Assembly (NCBI RefSeq): GCF_030684035.1
Contig: NZ_JAUXPI010000062.1
Location: forward strand, 25,499 to 89,498
Direction of reading: 5' to 3'
Origin: Phaeovulum sp.
Lineage (GTDB): Bacteria > Pseudomonadota > Alphaproteobacteria > Rhodobacterales > Rhodobacteraceae
DNA length: 64,000 bases
Part shown: positions 24,693 to 33,315 of the stretch, piece after piece
How the letters are laid out: each line of letters starts with the position of its first letter
Position numbering within the stretch: the stretch's first letter is position 1
The notes under the pieces: generated by a model
Told to the model about the DNA's origin: nothing
The model's database searches: none
Seen by the model: only the letters and a program-made list of their open reading frames with translations
Translations under genes and position numbers: made by a program

Positions 24693-25862
24693 CTACTGCC
24701 CACCAAGCCGGGCGGCAAGCAGCGCCAGTGCCGCCGCGCCATCGACCCGCAGCGCCACCTGCACCGGCGGGGCGGCCGGGTCGGGGGTCAGCGTGCCCGC
24801 GTCGCGGCTTTGCGCCAGATCGACCGCAAGGCCCATCGGGGTGCAGCCGAAAAGCTCTGGCCGCTCGGCCAGCAGCATCACGCAGGGGTCATGCAACGGG
24901 CGACTTGTGGCCAGCAGCATCGCGGCTTGATCCACCTCATGGCGCGGCACCCTGCCCGCCCCGATACTGCCCACCGAAGGAGGTGCGTCATGGCTGAAAG
25001 AACCATCCGCGTGCAAAACGAGTTCGGCCTGCTGTGGTTTGCGGGCTGGCTGTTCACCCTCGGCTACCTTGGGCTGGGGTTCTGGAAGGGGGTCCTCGCG
25101 CTTGTCGTCTGGCCCTACTTCATCGGCGTCGCGCTGACCGCCGCCGGGGCGGGGTGAAGGCGGCAGCGAAACCGTGGTGCTTTCGAAATAGGCCTGAATG
25201 AGCGCCGCCACCGCCACCGCCGCCTTGGTTCCCGAAGCCCGCAATCCGTCGAGATAGGCTGCATCGGCGCGCACCTGCCGCGTCGCGTCCAGCGGAATGA
25301 GCCAGATCGGCAGCCCGGCACCAAGCACGATTGCTGCCGCCTCGGGGTCGGCGGCGATGTTGAACTCGGCCCGCGGCCCCACATTGCCCGCCTCGTAAAT
25401 CACCCCGCCCATGGCGATCAGGCGGCAGATGCGCGCCGCCGCCGCCGGGTGATCGGTCACCAGCCGTGCGAGGTTGGTCAGCGGCCCGAGCGCCAGCACA
25501 TCGATGCTGGCGGCAGGTTCGCGCATGAGCAGCGCCGCCAGCCATTCGACCGCGCCCTGCCCCGCTGGTTGCAGCGGATCGGGAAAGCGCACCCCGCCCA
25601 GGCCGTCGTTGCCGTGGATTTCGGAGCTGTCGAACCCCTTGCGCGCCAGCGGTTCCGATGCCCCCGCCACCACCGGCACATCCGCCCGGCCGATCAGCGC
25701 CAGAAGCCTTCCGGCGTTGCGGGTGGTGGTGGCAATGCCGATATTGCCCGCCACCGTGGTAATGCCCAGCACCTCGAAGGCGGGCGATGAGAGCGCGTAG
25801 AGAATTGCCACCGCATCATCAATGCCCGGATCGGTGTCGATCACCGCGCGTATGATTGCCAT
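24693..25862 (-). CDS. Nucleoside hydrolase with an internal insertion
   Basis: A 389-residue inosine-uridine nucleoside hydrolase-type enzyme cleaving ribonucleosides to base and ribose. The Ca-binding cluster DTDPGIDDA is at residues 9-17, GITTVAGNIG and ALGPLTNLA follow, and the C-terminal motif RPLHDPCVML has the ligand/catalytic His at about 324. The family is usually 310-320 residues. Here roughly 80 extra residues (about 236-317) separate AYFEST from SRPLHDPC. They are Pro/Glu/Lys-rich, low in complexity and fully open in frame. The plus strand of this insert encodes a small membrane protein. Whether the hydrolase still folds is unknown. Confidence 0.85.
   Translation of the reverse strand: MAIIRAVIDTDPGIDDAVAILYALSSPAFEVLGITTVAGNIGIATTTRNAGRLLALIGRADVPVVAGASEPLARKGFDSSEIHGNDGLGGVRFPDPLQPAGQGAVEWLAALLMREPAASIDVLALGPLTNLARLVTDHPAAAARICRLIAMGGVIYEAGNVGPRAEFNIAADPEAAAIVLGAGLPIWLIPLDATRQVRADAAYLDGLRASGTKAAVAVAALIQAYFESTTVSLPPSPRPGGGQRDADEVGPDDKREDPLPEPQPKVAEGEQPARKPQQAELVLHADGSFSHDAPPSVGSIGAGRVPRHEVDQAAMLLATSRPLHDPCVMLLAERPELFGCTPMGLAVDLAQSRDAGTLTPDPAAPPVQVALRVDGAAALALLAARLGGQ
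24990..25157 (+). CDS. Small two-helix membrane protein nested antisense in the nucleoside hydrolase
   Basis: A 55-residue protein starting MAERTIRVQNEFGLLWF. It has a strong ribosome-binding site, GAAGGAGG, ending six bases before the ATG, which is far better than chance. The sequence has two hydrophobic stretches rich in aromatic residues (LLWFAGWLFTLGYLGLGF and GVLALVVWPYFIGVAL) joined by a Lys-containing turn. Real membrane-protein character in one frame with a proper start argues for a gene rather than a shadow. It occupies exactly the region that makes the antisense nucleoside hydrolase too long. Function unknown; the last six residues (TAAGAG) may be altered by the insertion boundary. 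Confidence 0.65.
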   Translation: MAERTIRVQNEFGLLWFAGWLFTLGYLGLGFWKGVLALVVWPYFIGVALTAAGAG

Positions 25863-25942
25863 GCCTGCGCCCCCTTGCCTCTCCCTCCCCTTTCATAGTG
25901 AATCGGCACGCAGCCACAAGAGAGGGGTGCAAGGGAGCCATG

Positions 25943-27805
25943 ATGACCGACCTGCCCGACGATCTCATTCTCGATGCCACCGATGAGGTGGTGCTGCGCC
26001 AGGATCTGGTGCAGGTGGCGCTGGGGCGGCGGCAGGCAGACCGCATCCTGCGGGTTGGGCGCATGCTTGATGTCGGCAGCGGCACCTGGGCGGACGATGT
26101 CGAAATCGTCATCCGTGGCCGCCGCATCGCCTTTGTCGGGCCGCGCGGCAGCTACACCGGCAGCGCCGCCGAGGTGGTGGAGCGGCCCGGCCTTGCCGCC
26201 GTGCCGGGTTTTGGCGAGGTCCACAAGCACATCGAAAGCTCGCATCTCACGCCCGAACATGAGGCCGCACTGGTGCTGCCGCGCGGCTGCACCTGGACCT
26301 GCGAGGCGAGCCACGAGTTTTCCAACGTCAACGGCGCGCGCAATCTGGAATTCTGGCTGATGGCGCGGGCGGCGGGGAGCCCGGCGAAAATCTTTCCGCT
26401 GCCCGGCTCGGCGGTGCCGCCGACCGCCTACGAGGGCGGCGGCGGCTGGTTCGGCGCTGCCGAGCAGGCGGAATTCATGGCACACCCGATGGTCGCGGGC
26501 CTCGATGAGGTGATGGATTGGCCGGCGCTGACGCGCCCCGAAAACCCCTCGCATGGGCGGCTTTGGGGCATGATCGGGGCCACGCTGGCGGCGCGCGGCG
26601 TGGTCGAGGGCCACGGCGCGGGGCTGCGCGATCTGCCCGCAATCAACGCCTTTGCCGCGGCGGGGCTTGCCTCGGACCACGAAGCCTGGACGGCCGAGGA
26701 AGCGTGGGACAAGCTTACCCATGGCATCTTCCTGCAAATCCGCGCGCATTCGATGCCCGAGATCCTCAAGGGCCTCATGGCGCGCGGTCTGCGGGACTGG
26801 AGCCAGGTCGCCTTCGCCACCGACGACCGCCCGGCGCAAGATACGCTCGCGATCGGTGCCACCGACCATAACCTGCGGCTGGCGATTGCCAACGGCCTTG
26901 CGCCCGAGGCCGCAATTCAATGCGTGACGCTCAACCCCGCGCGGCACATGCGGCTGACGCCATGGGTGGGCAGCATTGCGCCCGGTCGTTATGCCGACAT
27001 CGTGCTTTTGTCCGACCTGGCTGCGGTAACAATTGCCGAAGTCTGGGCCGACGGGCGGCAGGCAAGCGAAGGCAGCCGCTACATCGGCCCCCTGCCGCGG
27101 ATCACCTGGCCGGAATGGGCAACCCGCACGGTGAACCTGCCGCGCCCGCTAGAGGCCGCGGATTTCGCCATTGCCGCCGCACCGGGCCGCGCCAGCATGC
27201 AGGCGGCGGTGCTGCGCCCGTTCCACTGGACGGCCGATTTCCTGACCGAGGAACTGCCCGTATTGGGCGGCGAGGTGCAGCGCGACCCCGCCCGCGCGAT
27301 CACCAAATTCGCTGTGGTGGACCGCTATTCAGGAAAATGTGGCGTCGCGCGGATGTTCTGGCGCGGCTGCGGCCCGGCCACGCCCGACACCGCTCTTGCC
27401 TGCTCGGTGGCGCATGACCAGCACAACATCTGGGTGGTGGGGTCTTCCGACGCGGCGATGGCGCTGGCGGTGAACCGGATCCGCGAAAATCAGGGTGGCT
27501 GGGCGCTGGCCTCGGACGGGCGCATTCTGGCCGACCTCGCCTATGAGGTCGGCGGGTTGATGAGCGCGCGGCCCGCCGAGGCGGTGGCAGCGGGTTACGC
27601 GGCGCTTGAGGCGGCGGCGGCGCGGATCGACTGGCTTTATGAGCCAAGCTTCAGCCCGCGCTGGTTCCCCGGTTTTCCGCACCGTCTGCAATTCGCCACG
27701 CTGACCTGTGCGCCCTGGGCCTGGGTGCTGGTCGCACCCACGGCGGCAGTCCCCGAGGGGTTGGTGAACGTGCAGACGGGGGCAAGCCATAAGGTGGTGT
27801 GGTAG
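25943..27805 (+). CDS. Adenine deaminase-family amidohydrolase
   Basis: A 620-residue amidohydrolase most like adenine deaminase, which converts adenine to hypoxanthine. The metal motif H94-x-H96 is in GEVHKHIESSHLTPE, as in Ade proteins, and the FATDDR segment carries the catalytic Asp region. The usual VADPHE element is changed to CEASHEFSNV (H124 retained). The C-terminal domain includes VAHDQHNIWVVGSSD, as in Ade. Two adjacent ATGs occur; the second (25943) sits better behind GGGAG. It is divergent from the nucleoside hydrolase block, forming a purine-salvage neighbourhood. Confidence 0.8.
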   Translation: MTDLPDDLILDATDEVVLRQDLVQVALGRRQADRILRVGRMLDVGSGTWADDVEIVIRGRRIAFVGPRGSYTGSAAEVVERPGLAAVPGFGEVHKHIESSHLTPEHEAALVLPRGCTWTCEASHEFSNVNGARNLEFWLMARAAGSPAKIFPLPGSAVPPTAYEGGGGWFGAAEQAEFMAHPMVAGLDEVMDWPALTRPENPSHGRLWGMIGATLAARGVVEGHGAGLRDLPAINAFAAAGLASDHEAWTAEEAWDKLTHGIFLQIRAHSMPEILKGLMARGLRDWSQVAFATDDRPAQDTLAIGATDHNLRLAIANGLAPEAAIQCVTLNPARHMRLTPWVGSIAPGRYADIVLLSDLAAVTIAEVWADGRQASEGSRYIGPLPRITWPEWATRTVNLPRPLEAADFAIAAAPGRASMQAAVLRPFHWTADFLTEELPVLGGEVQRDPARAITKFAVVDRYSGKCGVARMFWRGCGPATPDTALACSVAHDQHNIWVVGSSDAAMALAVNRIRENQGGWALASDGRILADLAYEVGGLMSARPAEAVAAGYAALEAAAARIDWLYEPSFSPRWFPGFPHRLQFATLTCAPWAWVLVAPTAAVPEGLVNVQTGASHKVVW

Positions 27806-27848
27806 CGCATGGGCCTTGCCCGGCACCAAGGCAGCGGGCAAGACCACC

Positions 27849-29231
27849 CTACCCCGCAAACGCCGCCAGTATCCTCACCCAGCTTCGGATACCGTGGTGA
27901 AACGAGCTCAGATCGTATTTCTCGTTCGGCGCATGCACCCGGTTGTCAAAGCGCCCGAACCCCACCAGCAGCGCATCCATGCCCAGCCGGTCGCGAAACG
28001 CATTGAGAATCGGGATCGAACCGCCGGTTCCCGCCACCGCCGCCTCGCGGCCCCATTCTTCGCCCAGCGCAACCAGCGCCTTGCGCAGCAAGACCCCGTC
28101 AAGCGGCATCACCGTGGCGGGGCTGCCGCCGTGCGGGGTAAAGCGCACCGTGCAATCGGCGGGCAGGTGTGCGCGCACATGGGCGCGAAAGGCGGCGCGC
28201 ACCGCCTCGGGGTCTTGCCCGGCCACCAGCCGGAAGGAAACCTTGGCATGTGCCTTGGCCGGGATCACGGTCTTGAAGCCCTCGCCGGTGAAGCCGCCCC
28301 AGACCCCGTGCACCTCGAACGAAGGCCGCGCCCAGCATTGCTCAAGCACCGATCGGCCCGCTTCGCCCGCAGGGACGCTCAGGCCCACGTCACCCAGAAA
28401 CCCCGCCGCGTCAAACGGCAGCCGCGCCCATTGCGCCGCGACCTCGCCCGGCAACTCCCGCACCCCGTCATAAAACCCCGAAAGCGCAACCGACCCGTCG
28501 GCGGCGCGCAAGCTGGCCAGCACCTCCGCCAGCACTTGCAAGGCATTGCGTGCGGCGTTGCCGAAAATGCCCGAATGCAGATCGCGATTGGCGGCGGTGA
28601 TCTCGATTTCCTCACCCACGAGGCCGCGCATCATGGTGGTGATCGCGGGGATATCGCGGTCCCACATGTCGGTATCGCAAACCAGCACCACATCGGCCCG
28701 AAGTTCCTCGGCCGCCTCTGCCAGAAACGGCGCGAGCGAGGGTGACGAGATTTCCTCTTCGCCCTCGAACAGCATCGAAACCCGGATCGGCAGGCCGCCG
28801 GTAACCGCCTTCCAGGCCCGACAGGCCTCGATGAAGGTCAGAAGCTGGCCCTTGTCGTCAGAGGCCCCGCGCGCGGCTATCCATGTATCGCCATCGGGGC
28901 GCGCGATCAGGGTCGGCTCGAAGGGCGGTGTCTGCCAAAGCTCCAGCGGGTCGGCGGGCTGCACATCGTAATGGCCGTAAAAGAGCACATGCGGGCCGGG
29001 GCCAGCCGCATGCGCCACCACCATCGGGTGCCGCGCGGTCGGGCGCACCGAGGCATCGAACCCGAGCGCTGCCAGTTCCGCCGCCAGCCATTCCGCCGCG
29101 CGGCGGCAATCTGCGGCATGCGCCGGGTCGGTTGAAACCGACGGAATGCGGATCAGATCAGCGAGCCGGTTGACCGAAGCATCAAGCCCGTCGGTTGCCG
29201 CCGCCAGCACCTTTTCAAGCAAGTCGTTCAT
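27849..29231 (-). CDS. M20-family metallopeptidase (dipeptidase/deacylase type)
   Basis: A 460-residue zinc hydrolase of the M20/M25/M40 family. Zinc and catalytic elements include VLFYGHYDVQPAD near residue 85, ARGASDDKGQLL, FEGEEEISSP with the catalytic Glu pair, and VCDTDMWD. A lid/dimerisation domain lies at about 190-310 (NRDLHSGIFGN). The family cleaves dipeptides, N-acyl amino acids or carbamoyl substrates. It is the last gene of the ABC-importer operon and overlaps the amidohydrolase by four bases, so it probably degrades the imported compound. Confidence 0.88.
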   Translation of the reverse strand: MNDLLEKVLAAATDGLDASVNRLADLIRIPSVSTDPAHAADCRRAAEWLAAELAALGFDASVRPTARHPMVVAHAAGPGPHVLFYGHYDVQPADPLELWQTPPFEPTLIARPDGDTWIAARGASDDKGQLLTFIEACRAWKAVTGGLPIRVSMLFEGEEEISSPSLAPFLAEAAEELRADVVLVCDTDMWDRDIPAITTMMRGLVGEEIEITAANRDLHSGIFGNAARNALQVLAEVLASLRAADGSVALSGFYDGVRELPGEVAAQWARLPFDAAGFLGDVGLSVPAGEAGRSVLEQCWARPSFEVHGVWGGFTGEGFKTVIPAKAHAKVSFRLVAGQDPEAVRAAFRAHVRAHLPADCTVRFTPHGGSPATVMPLDGVLLRKALVALGEEWGREAAVAGTGGSIPILNAFRDRLGMDALLVGFGRFDNRVHAPNEKYDLSSFHHGIRSWVRILAAFAG

Positions 29232-30559
29232 TGGTTTTTCCGTTCCTTGTCTATGAGTTGCATCTCGGCCTTGAAGTGCGCCGCAAGCTGCAACACGTCG
29301 CGCAGTACCTTTCTGCGCTCAAGGCTCAGCACCTCGCGCCCCCGCATCAGCCACCGGCCCGCGACCATCACATCGCGCACATCGCTGGCCAGGCTGGCGA
29401 AAACAAGCGTCGAATACACGTCATAGACCGGCTGCTGGCGCGCCGCGCCAAGGCTGACCCGGATCAGATCTGCCTCCTTGCCCGGCTCAAGCGAACCGAT
29501 CCGGGCAGCAAGCCCCAGCACCTTTGCCCCCTCGATGGTCGCCATCCGGATCACCTCGCGCGCGGGCATGCAGGCGCGGCTGTGGCCCAAGAGCTTCTGG
29601 AACATTGCCACCGGCGCAAATTGCGCGAACAAATCCAATGTGTTGCCGCTCATTGCTCCATCGGTGGCAATACCGACCGGCACGCCCGCCGCCCGCATCG
29701 CCTCCACCGGTGCGATCCCGCGCCCGGCCTTGGCGTTCGAGCGCGCGTTATGCGCAACGCCCACCCCTGCGGCGGCCATCTGCGCAATCTCATCAGGCGA
29801 GACGTGCAGGCAATGCGCCGCGATCAGCCCCGGCCGCAACAATCCCGCCCGCGCCACCACTTCGACCGGGCGGCAGCCATGCGTGCGGGCGGCCCAGTCC
29901 ATTTCGCTGTCCATTTCAGCCAGATGGATCTGCACCGGCACGCCCGGGTTGGCCTCGGCAAAGCCCGCGACACGCGCCAGCACCGGAATGTCGGTCGAAT
30001 AGGGCGCGTGCGGGGCGATGCTGGGGGTAATGCGCGCATGCCCCGAGAATTCCGCCACAAGCCGCTCGGCAAGCGCGAAACCCTCGTCGATGCTGGCGTG
30101 ATCGGGCGGCGCGAAATTGGCGATGGTCTGGCCCACCACGCCGCGCAGACCCGCACGGTCGAGCACCCGGCCCACCTCGGTCTCGTGGTAATACATGTCG
30201 GCGATGGTGGTAACGCCGCCTTCGATGCTTTCGAAGGCGGCCAGCGCGGTGCCGACGGCGACCATTTCTGGGGTCACGAAGCGCCGTTCCAGCGGCAGGA
30301 TGTAGCGCACCAGCCGGTCATCGACATCTTCGCCAAGGCCGCGAAAGAGCGCCATTGCCAAGTGGCAATGCGGGTTGACCATGCCGGGCATCACCACATC
30401 GCCGCCCGCGTCGATCACCTCGGCACCGGGCACAATCGGTGCCGGGCCGGCGCCAAGGGCCAGAATGCGGGTGCCCTCGATCTGCACCCAGCCGCCTGCA
30501 ATCACCTCCATGCCTAGGGTGCAGGGCAGGAGGGTGGCGTTATGGATCAGCGTTGCCAT
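29228..30559 (-). CDS. Amidohydrolase (cytosine deaminase/chlorohydrolase-like)
   Basis: A 443-residue metal-dependent deaminase/hydrolase of the TrzA/AtzB/MtaD group. It has the metal motif NPHCHLAMALFRGLGED near residue 65, IHLAEMDSE, the AAHCLHVSPDE His, and ATDGAMSGNTLDLF with the catalytic Asp. The ATG at 30559 overlaps the TAA of the upstream ABC ATPase (TAATG), showing coupling; an ORF extension of eight codons upstream is not needed. Substrates in this group are deaminated purines, pyrimidines, triazines or related heterocycles. The exact one is open. Confidence 0.88.
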   Translation of the reverse strand: MATLIHNATLLPCTLGMEVIAGGWVQIEGTRILALGAGPAPIVPGAEVIDAGGDVVMPGMVNPHCHLAMALFRGLGEDVDDRLVRYILPLERRFVTPEMVAVGTALAAFESIEGGVTTIADMYYHETEVGRVLDRAGLRGVVGQTIANFAPPDHASIDEGFALAERLVAEFSGHARITPSIAPHAPYSTDIPVLARVAGFAEANPGVPVQIHLAEMDSEMDWAARTHGCRPVEVVARAGLLRPGLIAAHCLHVSPDEIAQMAAAGVGVAHNARSNAKAGRGIAPVEAMRAAGVPVGIATDGAMSGNTLDLFAQFAPVAMFQKLLGHSRACMPAREVIRMATIEGAKVLGLAARIGSLEPGKEADLIRVSLGAARQQPVYDVYSTLVFASLASDVRDVMVAGRWLMRGREVLSLERRKVLRDVLQLAAHFKAEMQLIDKERKNQ

Positions 30560-31617
30560 TACTCGGGCGCGAGAATGCAGCACTGCGCCGCCAGCGGCTG
30601 CAACCGCGCCGCCGCCGCCGGCATCTGCGGCGCACCAAGCGGGCCTTGTGCGGTCAGCGGCCCCGCCGGGGTCGCGCAGAGATACTGATAGGCGCGCCCG
30701 AGATAGCTGCGCAAGCCCAGGGTGGCGGGCAACCCCGGTGCCTCCGGCGGCAACACCAGCAGCCCCTCGGCCCGCGCCCCAAGCACGAAAGCATCGGGAA
30801 TGGCACCATATTCGGCCTGCGACAGCGAAAGCCGCGCGCCGCCTTCGGCCTCGGCCTCAACGCTCTCGCCCTCGCGGGCAACCACCCGCATCGGGATCAG
30901 GTTCTCGAACCCCACAAACCGCGCCACAAAGGCGTTTGCCGGGCGCTGATAAAGCGTCTCGGGCGTGTCGAACTGCATGATCCGCCCCGCCTGCATGATC
31001 GCCACCCGGTCCGAGATCGAAAACGCCTCTTCCTGATCGTGGGTGACGAAAACCGAGGTGGTGCCATTGGCGCGCTGCATCTGGCGGATTTCGGCGCGCA
31101 TGCCGACCCGCAGCTTGGCGTCGAGGTTGGAAAGCGGCTCGTCGAACATCAGCAAGGGCGGCTCGATCACCAGCGCGCGCGCCAGCGCCACGCGCTGGCG
31201 CTGGCCGCCAGAAAGCGCGCCGGGCAGGCGGCTGGCCAGGTCGGTCAACTCGACCCGTTCCAGCATCGCCGCAACCCGTGCGGCCCTCTCGGCCCCGCCA
31301 ATGCCGCGCTGCTTGAGCCCGAAGCCGACATTCTCTGCCACCGTCAGATGCGGAAAAAGCGCGTAGTTCTGAAACACCAGCCCGATGTTGCGCCGGTGCG
31401 CGGGAAGCCGCGTCAGGTCCTGATCGCCGAGGCGAATGCGCCCCGATGTCGGCTCCAGAAACCCCGCGATGAGCCGCAAGGTCGTGGTCTTGCCGCAGCC
31501 CGAGGCCCCAAGCAGCGAAACCAGTTCGCCCGCCGCGATCTGCAACGAGAAATCCTCGAGCACCTGCACCTTGCCGTAATGCGCCGAGAGGTCTTCAATG
31601 GTCAGCGGCTCTGTCAT
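30559..31617 (-). CDS. ABC transporter ATP-binding protein, spermidine/putrescine (PotA) type
   Basis: A 352-residue ATPase of an importer. Walker A is GASGCGKTTTLR (about 37-48), signature ALSGGQRQRVALARAL, Walker B LLMFDEPLSNLD and H-loop VTHDQEEAF. Residues after 240 form the MOP/TOBE regulatory domain typical of PotA-like proteins. It ends with Glu and stop overlapping the amidohydrolase start. With the two permeases and binding protein next to it, it would power uptake of a polyamine-like or other small cationic or nitrogenous solute. Confidence 0.93.
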   Translation of the reverse strand: MTEPLTIEDLSAHYGKVQVLEDFSLQIAAGELVSLLGASGCGKTTTLRLIAGFLEPTSGRIRLGDQDLTRLPAHRRNIGLVFQNYALFPHLTVAENVGFGLKQRGIGGAERAARVAAMLERVELTDLASRLPGALSGGQRQRVALARALVIEPPLLMFDEPLSNLDAKLRVGMRAEIRQMQRANGTTSVFVTHDQEEAFSISDRVAIMQAGRIMQFDTPETLYQRPANAFVARFVGFENLIPMRVVAREGESVEAEAEGGARLSLSQAEYGAIPDAFVLGARAEGLLVLPPEAPGLPATLGLRSYLGRAYQYLCATPAGPLTAQGPLGAPQMPAAAARLQPLAAQCCILAPE

Positions 31618-31623
31618 GTCAGC

Positions 31624-32412
31624 TCATTTCGCAAGAAAGGTCAGGCCCAGCGTCAGCTCGACCACCGCCATCACGCCCACGGTCAGGAGCATCAGCAGCA
31701 CCGAGACGGAGGCGATGACGGGGTCGAAGAACTGCTCGACATGGGCAAGAATCTGGATCGGCAGGGTGGAAACGCCGGGGCCGGTGAGGAACAGCGACAC
31801 CGAGACATCGTTGATCGAGGTGATGAAGGCGAGGATGAAGGCGGCGATCACCGCCGAGCGCACATTGGGCAGAACGATGGTGAAGAAGGTCTTGAGCGGC
31901 GGGCTGCCAAGCGAAACTGCCGCCTCTTCCATCGAGAAATCGAAGGCGGAAAGGCTGGCCGAGATCACCCGCACCGCATAGGGCAGTACGATCAGCGTAT
32001 GGCCGATGACCAGCGTCGAGAACACCGGCAGATCGGCCGCCACCTGCACCGATTTCAGCAGCGAAAAGCCCAGCACGATCTCGGGCACCAGAATCGGCAG
32101 CACGAAGACGGTCGAAAGCCAGTGCGGCAACTGGATGCGAAAACGGTTGAGCGCATAGGCGGCGGGCAGGCCGATCAGCAGCGCGAACCCGGTGGCAAGG
32201 AAAGCGATCTGCAGGCTGGTCACGATGGTGCGCCGAAACGCCGCCATCTCGAAGACCTTCACGAACCAGCGCCCCGAAATGCCGCGCGGCGGAAAGGTGA
32301 GGAAGGTGGTATCCGATACCGCCGCCCCGAGGATGATGACCAAGGGCGCGACAAGAAAGAAAAAGACCACAACCGCGAAGGCGATCAGCAGGGGGTGCAG
32401 GGGTTGTTTCAT
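31624..32412 (-). CDS. ABC transporter permease, PotC type
   Basis: A 262-residue inner-membrane permease with about six helices (LLIAFAVVVFFFLVAPLVIILGA at the start). The EAA loop, EEAAVSLGSPPLKTFFTIVLP (residues near 170), contacts the ATPase. Its ATG overlaps the stop of the preceding permease (TGATG). It is the PotC-like partner of the pot-type importer at 30.5-34.4 kb. Confidence 0.92.
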   Translation of the reverse strand: MKQPLHPLLIAFAVVVFFFLVAPLVIILGAAVSDTTFLTFPPRGISGRWFVKVFEMAAFRRTIVTSLQIAFLATGFALLIGLPAAYALNRFRIQLPHWLSTVFVLPILVPEIVLGFSLLKSVQVAADLPVFSTLVIGHTLIVLPYAVRVISASLSAFDFSMEEAAVSLGSPPLKTFFTIVLPNVRSAVIAAFILAFITSINDVSVSLFLTGPGVSTLPIQILAHVEQFFDPVIASVSVLLMLLTVGVMAVVELTLGLTFLAK

Positions 32413-33239
32413 CAGGTGCTCATCGGGTTCAGGCGGCGGGCGATGCGGGTCATGCCAAGCACCACGGCAACGGTGACCACCACCATGATCGCCGCCACGG
32501 TCGATGCCCCCTGCCAGTCAAAGGCCACCATCGCGCGCTGATAGAGAAGCGTGCCCATGACCATCTGCCGCTCGCCACCCAGAAGCTGCGGCGTGGCGTA
32601 AGAGGTGAACGAGCCGGTGAACACCAGCACCGCCCCGACGATCAGCCCGGGCACCGCCAGCGGAAACACCACCTGCCGGAAGGTCGCCGAAGGGGTTGCG
32701 CCAAGCGAGGCGGATGCTTGCAGCAAATCATCCGGAATCCCCTCAAGCACCCCCACAAGGGTCAGGATCATCAGCGGCACGAACAGATAGACCATCGCCA
32801 CGATCACCGAACCCTCGGTGTAAAGCATGGTCAGCGGCTTTTCGGTAACCCCAAGCCACAGCAGGAAATTGTTCAGGATGCCGTTCTTGCCCAGAATGAT
32901 GAGCCAGGCAAAGCTGCGCACCACCACCCCGGTCAGAAGCGGAAACACCGCCGCGATGATCAGGATGCTTTTCAACCGCCCCGGCGCGCGCGACACCACG
33001 AAAGCTGTCAGAAACCCGACAAAAAGCGCAATGACCGTGGTGATCGAAGCGATCTCGACGGTGCGCCACAATACCGCGCGGCGAAAGCTCGAGGTGAAGA
33101 AATCGACATAGGGCGCAAACGGCCCGCGCGGGTCGCCGAAGGTGGTGGCAATCGTCGCGGCGACCGGCACGATCAGCAGCAGCACCACCAAAAGCGTGGC
33201 CGGGGTGCTCATCAGCCAGCCTGCAAACCGCTTCAGCAT
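32412..33239 (-). CDS. ABC transporter permease, PotB type
   Basis: A 275-residue inner-membrane permease starting MLKRFAGWLMSTPATLLVVLLLIVPV (first of about six helices). The EAA motif is LLQASASLGATPSATFRQVVFP. The ATG at 33239 lies nine bases after GAGAAAGGG; a TTG two codons earlier is possible but less likely. It directly follows the binding-protein gene and overlaps the next permease. Confidence 0.92.
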   Translation of the reverse strand: MLKRFAGWLMSTPATLLVVLLLIVPVAATIATTFGDPRGPFAPYVDFFTSSFRRAVLWRTVEIASITTVIALFVGFLTAFVVSRAPGRLKSILIIAAVFPLLTGVVVRSFAWLIILGKNGILNNFLLWLGVTEKPLTMLYTEGSVIVAMVYLFVPLMILTLVGVLEGIPDDLLQASASLGATPSATFRQVVFPLAVPGLIVGAVLVFTGSFTSYATPQLLGGERQMVMGTLLYQRAMVAFDWQGASTVAAIMVVVTVAVVLGMTRIARRLNPMST

Positions 33240-33315
33240 CGGCAAGCGCCCTTTCTCCGGCCCGGCGGCTGCCGGGTGCAGGCGGAGCAGCCTTCGCCGC
33301 TCCGCCGGTTCGCGA

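Noticed and set aside
24693..25862. Nucleoside hydrolase as a pseudogene
   Set aside because: The frame is open from start to stop across the insertion and all catalytic motifs are present, so inactivation cannot be concluded from sequence.
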